Shown: piece after piece, positions 43,319 through 51,522 of the stretch
Numbering within the stretch: position 1 is the stretch's first letter
Layout of the letters: each line of letters opens with the position of its first letter
NCBI RefSeq assembly: GCF_021533195.1
Contig: NZ_JAJNKB010000003.1
Span: 755,591 to 819,590, forward strand
Direction of reading: 5' to 3'
From: Portibacter marinus
GTDB taxonomy: Bacteria > Bacteroidota > Bacteroidia > Chitinophagales > Saprospiraceae
DNA length: 64,000 nucleotides
Position numbers and translations under genes: made by a program
Notes under the pieces: model-generated
Databases searched by the model: none
What the model saw: the letters and a program-made list of their open reading frames with translations, nothing else
What the model was told of the DNA's origin: nothing

Positions 43319-44230
43319 ATGAAGTATTTTCTAGCAATGCTATCCATATCGATCTCTGTAAGCCTTTTCTGCCAGGATAAAGTGGGAATTAATACGCTCA
43401 CTCCCTAAGCAACACTAGAAATTAGAGGTACTGATAACAACCTTGCCGGTGGAGAATTACTTATCGCAACTCCAGAAAGCAATTATTTCATACGTTTCTT
43501 CGGTGGTAGAAATCTGGATAGAAATCCTTTCTTGCTCTTCTCAGCTCTGTATACATTCAGGATTTCTAGCAGCTTTTCCGACTTTTCGAAATTTCCGGAT
43601 CACTTTAAAGTGACTCCTGACGGATATGTGGGAGTGGGCGCTTCTACTTTACTCAGAAGCTGGAAGTATACGGCAAGGTGAAAATCGCAAATGATAGTCG
43701 ATCTCCTGAAATGGGGACGATAAGATATGACCAGAATACTAAGCGGTTCGAAGGGTTCGATGGTTCAGATTGGATTCTCTTCGGCAATAATAATTATTTA
43801 CTATACGATAACTTAGGTGGCCAGTTCGCTAATAGGAATGTAATTAATGACTTAGGCACTACGATCGTTATCCCTGAAGATGGCACTTATATTCTCTCTA
43901 TTTCCGTACATATGAAACCTTTTCAGGAAGCGACCTATGACATTACAGATCCTGAAATTAGATACGATTGCGAGGGGGTATTAGACATCATCGTTAACGA
44001 TGTATGGGAACAAAGGCTTACCAAGGTAAGGCAGAATATCGATCGATTCAGTGATCAGGTTAGTATTGCATTTGTGCCTGGTTCCAGGGCATTGTAGAAA
44101 AGCTTTACCTTCGAAGCAGGAGATGTCATTACACTCGAATACATTATGAGGTCAGTCCTTTAGGACCGATATCATTCACTTCGGATTATTTCGTATTCAT
44201 CGATGAATTCTATCTTGTGAAAGTAAGGAA
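43319..44230 (+). pseudogene. Decayed fibre-like surface protein gene
   Basis: From ATG 43319 the reading gives MKYFLAMLSISISVSLFCQ, a signal peptide, then DKVGINTLTP and a TAA (43406-43408) where Gln is expected, then ATLEIRG. The frame continues to DGYVGVGAS (about 43644); a shift of one base then gives KLEVYGKVKIAND, which runs open to a TAG at 44095-44097. After that, KSFTFEAGDVITLEYIMRS is followed by another shift into PLGPISFTSDYFVFIDEFYL. Two stops and two frameshifts show a pseudogene of the same VGIGT family as the gene at 41195. The 3' end abuts the acyltransferase gene on the other strand. Confidence 0.85.
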
Positions 44231-44232
44231 GG

Positions 44233-45396
44233 TCACCGAAATTTGTTATTCATCCACTTTCTCGCAGGTTTTTCTACAAGGTTATAGGTCAATGTGGCAG
44301 TGATAATGGTCACCAGCAGAAAGATACTCACCTCTATCCAGTTATTCAATAGTGTATCTTCTAGGGGAAAAGACTTTGTTCCTTTCATCATGCAAATCCA
44401 ATTATAACATAGAAAAATCATCATGTGGCATAGATATATAGAATAAGATATATCTCCCAGAAAAGTAAATACTTGACTATTTAGCACCTTCTTCACAGAG
44501 CCTTCCATATAGGCTGAGTTCAAAATTAATACTCCGAATAAGAGCACTGCGAAAGGATCGAGGAGCTGATTCATTGACCAAAATAAAAATAAAAATAACC
44601 ATACCCCCACGAATATCCATCCACTCTTCAGCCATCTCATTCCTATCCTATTCCTATATAACTGGTACGCTGAAACACCGATCAGAAAGCCACCCAAGCC
44701 TCTGAGCAAAGCTGATCCAGTAATGACATCTATGCTATTCTTTGAGTGTCCAGCGAGTGCCTGCGGAGGTAATCCTCGCTCAGCGTAGATAGTTGCAATA
44801 TGATTAGGCTCGAAAATATAGGCGACAATAAATAATAATGTAAGCCCTGTAATCGCCCAGAGCCAGATTCCATGATGCTTTATTTTATGCTGAATGAGAA
44901 TGATGATAGGGAATAGTAAGTATAGAAACCATTCCACGCTGATCGACCAGGAAACCGTGTTCCATGTTGCTTCTAGATGACTTCCCCATGCATGAGTAAG
45001 TGTAAGCACGAAAGGTATGGCCGTGTAATCAGTGATCATATCGAATACACCCGGAACCTGTGACATATCCACGGAGTTTCGCAGCGCCACGCCTACGATC
45101 AGTACGATTAGAAAGGTGAAGAGATGCAGCGGGTATAATCGTGCGAAACGAGCAGACATAAATTTTAGAAATTTACGCGACGATATCCTTTGCGCGAACC
45201 ACGACTCATAGACATGACACATAATGAAACCGCTTAGAACGAAGAATAAATCTACCATCAGATACAATTTCGAGAACATGGTATTTCCTGGAGGTAGCAA
45301 GGGGCTCATGATCAAGTGATAGTGGAAGAGTGCAACAAGAATTGCGGCGATGCCTCTTAATGGGGTCAGGCTATGAATATGTGGAACGGGTTTCAT
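44233..45396 (-). CDS. Acyltransferase 3 family membrane protein
   Basis: 387 residues with ten or more hydrophobic segments. The N-terminus TPLRGIAAILVALFHYHLIM carries the RG and His of the acyltransferase-3 family (catalytic-type His in FHY), and YLMVDLFFVLSGFIMCHVY the FFVLSGF motif. These proteins move acetyl or other acyl groups from the cytoplasm onto outer polysaccharides or lipids. It begins 2 nt after the hybrid sensor stop on the same strand, so both are probably one transcript and the acyltransferase may modify a surface glycan under the same control. Confidence 0.88.
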   Translation of the reverse strand: MKPVPHIHSLTPLRGIAAILVALFHYHLIMSPLLPPGNTMFSKLYLMVDLFFVLSGFIMCHVYESWFAQRISSRKFLKFMSARFARLYPLHLFTFLIVLIVGVALRNSVDMSQVPGVFDMITDYTAIPFVLTLTHAWGSHLEATWNTVSWSISVEWFLYLLFPIIILIQHKIKHHGIWLWAITGLTLLFIVAYIFEPNHIATIYAERGLPPQALAGHSKNSIDVITGSALLRGLGGFLIGVSAYQLYRNRIGMRWLKSGWIFVGVWLFLFLFWSMNQLLDPFAVLLFGVLILNSAYMEGSVKKVLNSQVFTFLGDISYSIYLCHMMIFLCYNWICMMKGTKSFPLEDTLLNNWIEVSIFLLVTIITATLTYNLVEKPARKWMNNKFR

Positions 45397-45398
45397 GA

Positions 45399-48332
45399 TT
45401 ATTCAGTCTTTGTTGTGATTGGTCCTGCTACTTTACTTGGAAGGATGCCGAAATGCTTTTTGAAAGATTTTGTAAAGTACGGAAGACTAGAATACCCAAC
45501 AGAATAGGCAATTTCCGACACGTTACCAGCTCGCTTTTGTAACATTCTCTTAGCCTCGTTTAATCGCATTTCTACGATTAGTTGGTTCGGGGACTTATTA
45601 ATAATGGCCTTTAACTTTCGATGGAGTTGAGATCTACTGAAATTAACTTCTTGAGCGACATCATCGATAGAAAGTTGCTCGTTGTCTAGGTTTTTCTGTA
45701 CTATTTCGAATACATTTTTTAAAAACTCGTCATCTGCAGATTTGAGATCAATATTTTTAAGTATCGACGTATCAAGGTCCTTCAACTTTGCCCACAGTTT
45801 CCTGCGAGCATCAATCAGATTTTTTATCCGGACCATCAATTCCTCCTGATCAAAAGGTTTCGTGAGATAGGCGTCTGCTCCTTGGTAAAGACCATCCATT
45901 TTGTTCTCTTGACCTGCCTTAGCTGTGAGTAGAATAATAGGGATATGTGAAGTTTTCGAATTATTCTTTAAGTCATGACACAATGCAAACCCGTCCTTTT
46001 TCGGCATCATAACATCGCTTATGATAATATCGGGAATGTGCTGAATGGCTTTGGTTTCTCCTTCTTCTCCATTGACCGCCTCTATCACTTTGTAATTTTC
46101 TGAAACGATATCTCTTAAAAAATGACATAAGTCTTCATTATCTTCTACGAGCAATACGGATGGTTGCGAATCTTCTTCTAATAAAATCGGTATTGATTCG
46201 GGCTCCTGTCCGAATTGGGGATTAGAAGTGTATAAGGTCACATTTTCATTTAGAATAGTTACATTCTTGGGGAGAAGATGCAACGCACAAGGGATCTTAA
46301 CCTTGAAACTTGTCCCAGAGCCCAAAACACTGTTCACATGAATAAAGCCGTTGTGCAGCTCTACCAGTTCTTTAACCAAGGCCAGACCGATTCCTGAGCC
46401 TTTCTGTTCGGTTCCTTCTGCTCTGTAAAAGCGATCGAAAATTTTAGAGGTTTCACTTGATGAAATTCCTTTTCCAGTGTCTTTAACTTCCAAAGTAAAA
46501 TAGTCTCGAGCTACGGATATATTTATAGAAACAGTTCCATTTTCAGGCGTGTATTTTATCGCGTTCGAAATGAGGTTGGTGATGATTTTTTCCAACTTAT
46601 CTCTGTCAAAGAATACTTCTTCGATCTCTTCTCCACCAGTGATATTGAGGTGAATCTGCTTTCTTGCCGCCATATTCTCAAAACCATTGATAATGGAATG
46701 AGAAAAGGACTGAAGCCGCCCTTTTTCGAGTTTTAACTTTAAATGGGTGCCTTCTAGCTTAGATAAATCAAGCAATTGATCAACCAGGTTTTGAAGGCGC
46801 TTGGCGTTCTTTGTTATGATATCGTAAGATCTTTTCTTCAGGTTGATGTATTCTTGCGAATTATTCTCGTTCTTGCTTTTCGCTTGTTCCAGCGGACCCA
46901 AAATCAAGGATATCGGCGTTCTAAACTCGTGGCTTACGTTAGAAAAGAACTTCGTCTTTAGATTATCAAGGTCTTTAATTCTGTCCGCCTCTGCCTTCGC
47001 TTTCTCTGCGTCTACCATTCTTGACGTCTGTTCAGATGCCAATTGTTGCTGGCGAAAAGCCAGTAGAAAGGAAATAGCAATCATTAGTATGAATGTGCCG
47101 AAGTTAAAAGGAAGGAAGTTGAGTTGAATGATCCCTAAACCCCAGAGCGCACCAAGTAGGTGAAATCCAATGCCAAAAAATGAACCAATGCCAAAATATC
47201 GTGCAAGACGATCATTTTTAAATATTAAAACAGCTGAGAAAATCATACCCATGGAAGCTAAGACAGCCATCATTTTCATGTTGAAGATTACGCTCCCAAA
47301 TTCTACATTGAACTTGTGGAACGCCATAAATCCGGCAACAATTAATTGAAGAAGAAAGAGGGTGAGATAGGCCATAAGAAACCTGTCCAGAAGGGGAAAT
47401 TTTTCCTTTGAACGAACAAAGCTTTTACCAAAAAGCCAGAAGAAAAAAAGATTGGAAGTGGAGTTTATGATCCAGAATGTGAATCTCCATCTGATTAAAT
47501 TAGAGGTTAATGGATCACTGTAATTGAGATCAAGAAGAAAGAAGTTCATCGAGATTACAAAAAGCCAAATGGAGTAAGTTAGGTAGACTCGATCTTTTAG
47601 AAAAAAGAAGAGTGCTAAGTGATATATGAGAAGGACGATTGCCGCACCTCCTAATAGAGTTTGATTACCAATGGTGGGATTTCTGAGTGGGTGATAATGA
47701 GTAAAACCTTCTTTTCGTAAGGTGACATTAAAAAAAGGATATACTGCCGCCTGGTTTTCTTCTACTCGCAGATATAGATCGACCGTTTTATTTACAGGTA
47801 TGTCGAATTTGAATTTGTGCAGGTACCATTCCTTCGGAAATTCCTTTTCTTTATTTAAAACATTGGTCCCTGACATCTTGTGAAAGAGCAGCTGATCGTC
47901 AGAATAAGCATACAGGTCAACACGCCCATTTCCTCTTCCCCATGCGCCAGCATAGAAAAGGCGATCTTCGAGGTTTAGTATCCAGTCCGTGAGTGTATCC
48001 TTAGCCATGACCTGAAGTCGTCCCCAATAAACCGGGCTTGTTTCTAAAGAAGGGGCAATAACATAAGGAAGGTCAAATTCCAGCTCTGATCTCTTAAGCG
48101 GCTTCCAGGAGAGTGTGGTATCTTTGATTACTTCTTCAATATCTAGCTTGCCTTCTGGATCCGGAAGAATTTTAATGTGTTGGTCTAAAGTGTGAACTGG
48201 GTACTGAGTAAGAATGTGATAGGTGCTGTCGACTTGGGCTGAATAGGGTGCACTCTTTAGTGCAAATAAAATAAACACTAATAATGGAGCTTTCAACCCT
48301 TTGCTAGATCCCATGTATATGTTCCTATTCAT
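45399..48332 (-). CDS. Hybrid two-component sensor/AraC regulator with 7TMR-DISM input, copy 2
   Basis: 977 residues, with the same order as the copy at 26240: extracellular jelly-roll-like domain (WGRLQVMAKD, NLEDRLFYAGAWGRGNGRVD), seven helices, HisKA with His468 (NVSHEFRTPISLI), HATPase (NAIKYTPENG, DTGKGI, GSGIGLALVKELV), receiver with Asp773 (IISDVMMPKKDG) and AraC helix-turn-helix ending YFTKSFKKHFGILPSKV. The kinase, receiver and HTH parts match copy 1 closely; the input domains are more diverged. An in-frame ATG seven codons in (MGSSKGLKAP) may be the true start. It is transcribed together with the acyltransferase. Confidence 0.92.
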   Translation of the reverse strand: MNRNIYMGSSKGLKAPLLVFILFALKSAPYSAQVDSTYHILTQYPVHTLDQHIKILPDPEGKLDIEEVIKDTTLSWKPLKRSELEFDLPYVIAPSLETSPVYWGRLQVMAKDTLTDWILNLEDRLFYAGAWGRGNGRVDLYAYSDDQLLFHKMSGTNVLNKEKEFPKEWYLHKFKFDIPVNKTVDLYLRVEENQAAVYPFFNVTLRKEGFTHYHPLRNPTIGNQTLLGGAAIVLLIYHLALFFFLKDRVYLTYSIWLFVISMNFFLLDLNYSDPLTSNLIRWRFTFWIINSTSNLFFFWLFGKSFVRSKEKFPLLDRFLMAYLTLFLLQLIVAGFMAFHKFNVEFGSVIFNMKMMAVLASMGMIFSAVLIFKNDRLARYFGIGSFFGIGFHLLGALWGLGIIQLNFLPFNFGTFILMIAISFLLAFRQQQLASEQTSRMVDAEKAKAEADRIKDLDNLKTKFFSNVSHEFRTPISLILGPLEQAKSKNENNSQEYINLKKRSYDIITKNAKRLQNLVDQLLDLSKLEGTHLKLKLEKGRLQSFSHSIINGFENMAARKQIHLNITGGEEIEEVFFDRDKLEKIITNLISNAIKYTPENGTVSINISVARDYFTLEVKDTGKGISSSETSKIFDRFYRAEGTEQKGSGIGLALVKELVELHNGFIHVNSVLGSGTSFKVKIPCALHLLPKNVTILNENVTLYTSNPQFGQEPESIPILLEEDSQPSVLLVEDNEDLCHFLRDIVSENYKVIEAVNGEEGETKAIQHIPDIIISDVMMPKKDGFALCHDLKNNSKTSHIPIILLTAKAGQENKMDGLYQGADAYLTKPFDQEELMVRIKNLIDARRKLWAKLKDLDTSILKNIDLKSADDEFLKNVFEIVQKNLDNEQLSIDDVAQEVNFSRSQLHRKLKAIINKSPNQLIVEMRLNEAKRMLQKRAGNVSEIAYSVGYSSLPYFTKSFKKHFGILPSKVAGPITTKTE

Positions 48333-48644
48333 GCATTTAAATTAGCATTTATTATTGACAGAGCGTCTACTCTAAAAAGCTAAAACAATCAATATGATGT
48401 ATTAAAAGTAAGATGGATTTGAAAGTGAGATTTACACTTTTATTGCAAATGGTTGTAAATTAATTGCATTGCGATAGGAGTTCGGACTTTAAGTCAGAGA
48501 TCTCGGGTTCAAACCCGAAGTTTGAATGTCTAGGGATAAATCTTATGGTTTTGTCTTCAAATCCCAGCTTTTGACATCTCGAGATAAATCCCAAGCTCCT
48601 GTTTTTATAAGAAAATCGAGCTCGTGTCCGGTTCGCGAACGACT
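48333..48644. repeat. Intergenic cluster of short dyads and a diverged direct repeat
   Basis: 312 bases with no gene. Three palindromes follow each other: GACTTTAAGTC (48485-48495), GAGATCTC (about 48497-48504) and CGGGTTCAAACCCG (48504-48517). Then TGTCTAGGGATAAATC (about 48527-48542) recurs as ACATCTCGAGATAAATC near 48574-48590, with AAATCCCAGC / AAATCCCAAGC after each. The GGTTCAAACC arm resembles a tRNA T-arm, but no cloverleaf can be drawn. Confidence 0.35.
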
Positions 48645-49653
48645 TCACTCTTCTTTCAGGAAGCGCTCGAAGAAGTCAACTGTACTTTCATAAGCTCTTA
48701 ACCAGCTATCATAGCTTAAATATCGATGCACTTCATCCGGAAAAACAAGTACCTCATTGTGCACGCCCAGCTTGTTAAGTTTATTTTTTAGGTCAATGGA
48801 TTGTCCGAACATCTTATTCCGATCGTCATCTCCAGTGATGAATAATACAGGCGAAGTCCGATATTGCTGCTCTGAAATCGTTGAAGAGCGATAAGGCACA
48901 TCCATCCACTCTTCATTTATACACCATCCACCTCCTAGGCTAAAATCTCTACCACTCCAGGCCCAGTCGTAAACACTATGAAAATCAACTCCAGCCTTAA
49001 TCAAATCAGAATTTTAGCAAGTCCCATCGCAGTCAGATATCCGCTATAAGATCCACCCCACAGTCCTATCCTTTCAGGATTTAACTCCGACTAGATCTGT
49101 AAATACTTACCCGCAGCTACAATGTCCTTATACTCAGAGGCACCTCTCGGTCCTTGATCTTCTGCCTTACGAAAATCTCTACCATCCCCTATACCGTCCC
49201 GGAAATTCACAAAAAGGCATTTGCATAATATCCACTATAGTGATAGCCTAACAACACTGGCGGATATGGCCTCCGTGCATAAATATGAACGCTGGCATAT
49301 CTCCACCATTATTTAATTTGGGTCTAAACAAATGGCCGTGAATTGTCAAGCCATCTAATGACTCAAAGGTCACTGCTTCCGGACGAATAAAGTGTTCTTG
49401 GGGAGAGGACTCCGAGAGCTGAACCAGGTTGTTTTTTTTGATCTCCTTTTTGAATTACTGCAGCAGTAGATTGACTATATTTTCCTTCTCTTTAGGCGAT
49501 ATGCTTATCAATCAAAGCTTTGACTTCAGTTTCCTGTAAAGGAAATTTTTCGATAGGAGACTTGATGGTGTTCCAGGTGTTGATTAAGTCTGAAAAAGTG
49601 GTCATTTCACTTTTAATCCAATGATAAGCATTTGAGCGTTTACATTTAGTCAT
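48645..49653 (-). pseudogene. Broken S9-family (prolyl-oligopeptidase-like) peptidase gene
   Basis: The last about 115 codons (48645 to about 49004) are clean: AGVDFHSVYDWAWSGRDF, SPVLFITGDDDRNKMFGQ (catalytic Asp region) and FPDEVHRYL (catalytic His). Upstream pieces recover RIGLWGGSYSGYLTAMGLAK (the nucleophile Ser in GGSYSGY), ASEYKDIVAAGKYL followed by a TAG (49091-49093), and PAFIFMHGG, but in different frames. Before these, SPQEHFIRPEAVTFESLDG joins almost directly to GDQKKN/NLVQLSES-like text, so most of the N-terminal propeller appears to be deleted. The first in-frame ATG of the remnant (49653) is a guess. An active enzyme is not expected. Confidence 0.8.
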
Positions 49654-49718
49654 TTGCTTGAAAATCTCCTTTTCGATATCAATATCGAGGAAAATTATTG
49701 AAAATTAAGCTTGATAAC

Positions 49719-50756
49719 TTACAATCTATTTGTACGTTTGAAAGCACTCACAGAAGTTCCAAAACTTAAGGTGTGCACACTCCCAGCTAAATGATAGGTA
49801 TTGAATCCATAATCTACTCGCCACTTTTTTGCCTTAATCCCGAAACCTCCACTGAAGCCCGCAATTGATATAAAATCCTGCAATCCCAATTCCCTTCTTC
49901 GAAAGTGGTTGTATCCAACACGTAGCCTTAGGGGACCTCCCTTACCAATCAAAAACTCCCCATTTAAAACGAGATGGCGGAAAAAATTGTCCAGACCTAC
50001 TGCAAAACTATTGCTAAACAAGCGATTATCTTCCAAATTCGGATCGTCATAACTAATGTTCCATCTATGAAGATGGTGTGCAATTACCGAAAATCGTAAG
50101 GGTAAGTGATCTAGTTGTTTACTAAACCCAGCAACCACATCAAAGGGAAATGGCTCTCTCACTTCATCATAAGGTGAAAATTGTGTGCCCAGATTACGAA
50201 TCACAAAACCAGCTGAAAACCGTTTTTCCTCCACTCTGTACATTCCTCCGATATCCAGTGCAGCCCCTGACGAACGATAGGCTTCCAGACCGGAAAACAC
50301 GAATTTTAAATTGGTTCCGATCGAGTAATTTTCATTCAATTCTTTTGCCGCGCCAAGTATTAAGGACTGTTCTCCTGCCGAAAATTCCCCTGAAATCACG
50401 CCAAATTCATCTGCCAAGTCAAAATTTCCATAATCAATGTATTGAAGTCCCGCATGTAGGGTCAAACCATGATTTTCTAAATAATGTGCATAGTTGAAAT
50501 AACCATTGACAATGTCTGTGAAATGAAAAGTTTGATTGAAATTAATGTGCGTGTGTGACTCAGAATTAAGCGCGGCTGGATTCAACAATGCCGCTACAGC
50601 ATCGTCATCGTAAACACTAATTACATAGTCTCCAAGCGCTGAAATTCTTGCTGATGGTGCAAGGTTTAAAAACTCGTAAACGTTTCTTCCTCCTACCTGA
50701 GCTTGTCCGATATGAACCAACAAAACAAGAAAAAAGACTTGTAAACTAATCTTCAT
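49719..50756 (-). CDS. porQ: Type IX secretion system protein PorQ
   Basis: 345 residues with a signal peptide (VFFLVLLVHIGQAQ). VGGRNVYEFLNLAPSARISALGDYVISVYDDDAVAALLNPAAL is the PorQ family opening, and the rest follows a FadL/PorV-like beta-barrel pattern, ending in a strand before SVHTLSFGTSVSAF. PorQ is an outer-membrane partner of the T9SS attachment complex. The first bases overlap the 3' end of the upstream MORN gene by 11 bp. It fits with the T9SS cargo at 36056 and possibly 62023. Confidence 0.92.
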   Translation of the reverse strand: MKISLQVFFLVLLVHIGQAQVGGRNVYEFLNLAPSARISALGDYVISVYDDDAVAALLNPAALNSESHTHINFNQTFHFTDIVNGYFNYAHYLENHGLTLHAGLQYIDYGNFDLADEFGVISGEFSAGEQSLILGAAKELNENYSIGTNLKFVFSGLEAYRSSGAALDIGGMYRVEEKRFSAGFVIRNLGTQFSPYDEVREPFPFDVVAGFSKQLDHLPLRFSVIAHHLHRWNISYDDPNLEDNRLFSNSFAVGLDNFFRHLVLNGEFLIGKGGPLRLRVGYNHFRRRELGLQDFISIAGFSGGFGIKAKKWRVDYGFNTYHLAGSVHTLSFGTSVSAFKRTNRL

Positions 50757-51384
50757 ATTCTAATACTAAAGCTTTGTCACCTTCTTCAATGGTCCAGATA
50801 GTCTGACAGATGTACTCTCCTTGATATTTGCCGCATTCCATTTTTTTAACCAACTCGCCTTTCTCATTATAACTTTTAATCAGGCCAAATTCATTGTCGC
50901 CATCTTTGTATTGACCCTCCCACTTCACCTGGCCGTTCTTGAAATACTCTTTAAACGGACCATTCTCCTCATTGGCCATAAAAGTGACTTCTTCCATTAA
51001 TTCTCCACTGTCGTAATATCGCTTGACCGTACCTTCCATCTTTCCGTCTACATACTGAGCTTCCAAATTGACTTGTCCATTTTTATAATAAGTCAAATAC
51101 GGCCCTTCCATCCTGCCTTTCTTATAATTCTCCTCAATTTCTACCGCTCCATCCGGATAATAGATCTTTCGAATACCATGCAACTCACCATTCTTGTATT
51201 GGCTTTCTTCGAATACTGCACCCTGTTCATTGAAAGAAGTGTAAGTACCGAAGCGCAGGGAATCCTGATTTAAGTAAAATCTTTCCACTACATCACCCTT
51301 TGCATTCCGAATCTCTACTTCGTCCAGACGACGGCCGCAGGATTGAAGCATTAAAACCAACAATATAAAAGTCAGATATCTCAT
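50746..51384 (-). CDS. MORN-variant-repeat lipoprotein
   Basis: 212 residues with lipobox (LVLMLQSC). Six or more copies of the Y-x-N/D-G-x-x-x-G-x-x-x-x-Y repeat, such as YKNGELHGIRKIYYPDGAVE and YKKGRMEGPYLTYYKNGQV, form a beta-hairpin stack (PF07661-type, often named YwqK). The name antitoxin given to some relatives has no support here. It sits directly before porQ with an 11-bp overlap, so it may be a helper for the secretion machinery. Function unknown. Confidence 0.78.
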   Translation of the reverse strand: MRYLTFILLVLMLQSCGRRLDEVEIRNAKGDVVERFYLNQDSLRFGTYTSFNEQGAVFEESQYKNGELHGIRKIYYPDGAVEIEENYKKGRMEGPYLTYYKNGQVNLEAQYVDGKMEGTVKRYYDSGELMEEVTFMANEENGPFKEYFKNGQVKWEGQYKDGDNEFGLIKSYNEKGELVKKMECGKYQGEYICQTIWTIEEGDKALVLEYED

Positions 51385-51455
51385 CCTATCAATTTTAAAC
51401 GTATGTCTTGAGTTAAAACGTATTCACTTAACTGGTACGACTCATCGAAGTTCAT

Positions 51456-51490
51456 CAAAAAAGGGCAATTACTCAACGCAATCACCCTTT
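51456..51490 (-). terminator. Intrinsic terminator after ppiD
   Basis: On the minus strand, AAAGGGTGATTGC pairs with GTAATTGCCCTTT (a 13-bp stem with some G-T pairs and a 5-nt loop GTTGA), followed by a T-run. It begins 32 nt past the ppiD stop and separates it from the MORN/porQ pair. Confidence 0.8.
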
Positions 51491-51522
51491 ATCACTTTAT
51501 ATTTAAGATCTAATCTGCTGAA

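Noticed and set aside
48464..48560. tRNA-like segment with a GGGTTCAAACCC T-arm
   Set aside because: No acceptor stem or anticodon arm with a 7-nt loop can be formed around it; it fits better as one of several short palindromes.
48460..48648. A 62-codon minus-strand frame
   Set aside because: It is the translation of the short dyads and direct repeats and overlaps the end of the peptidase remnant.
48787..48798. A CATTGACCTAAA copy (reverse) within the S9 peptidase remnant, another at 54154-54165, and a partial one at 44284-44294
   Set aside because: These lie in coding sequence: ATT GAC CTA AAA encodes IDLK in the first two and ACA TTG ACC TAT encodes TLTY in the third, so they need no other explanation.
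50746..51384. MORN protein as a toxin-antitoxin antitoxin (YwqK naming)
   Set aside because: It is a lipoprotein paired with porQ, with no toxin gene near it; the name in databases comes from repeat similarity only.
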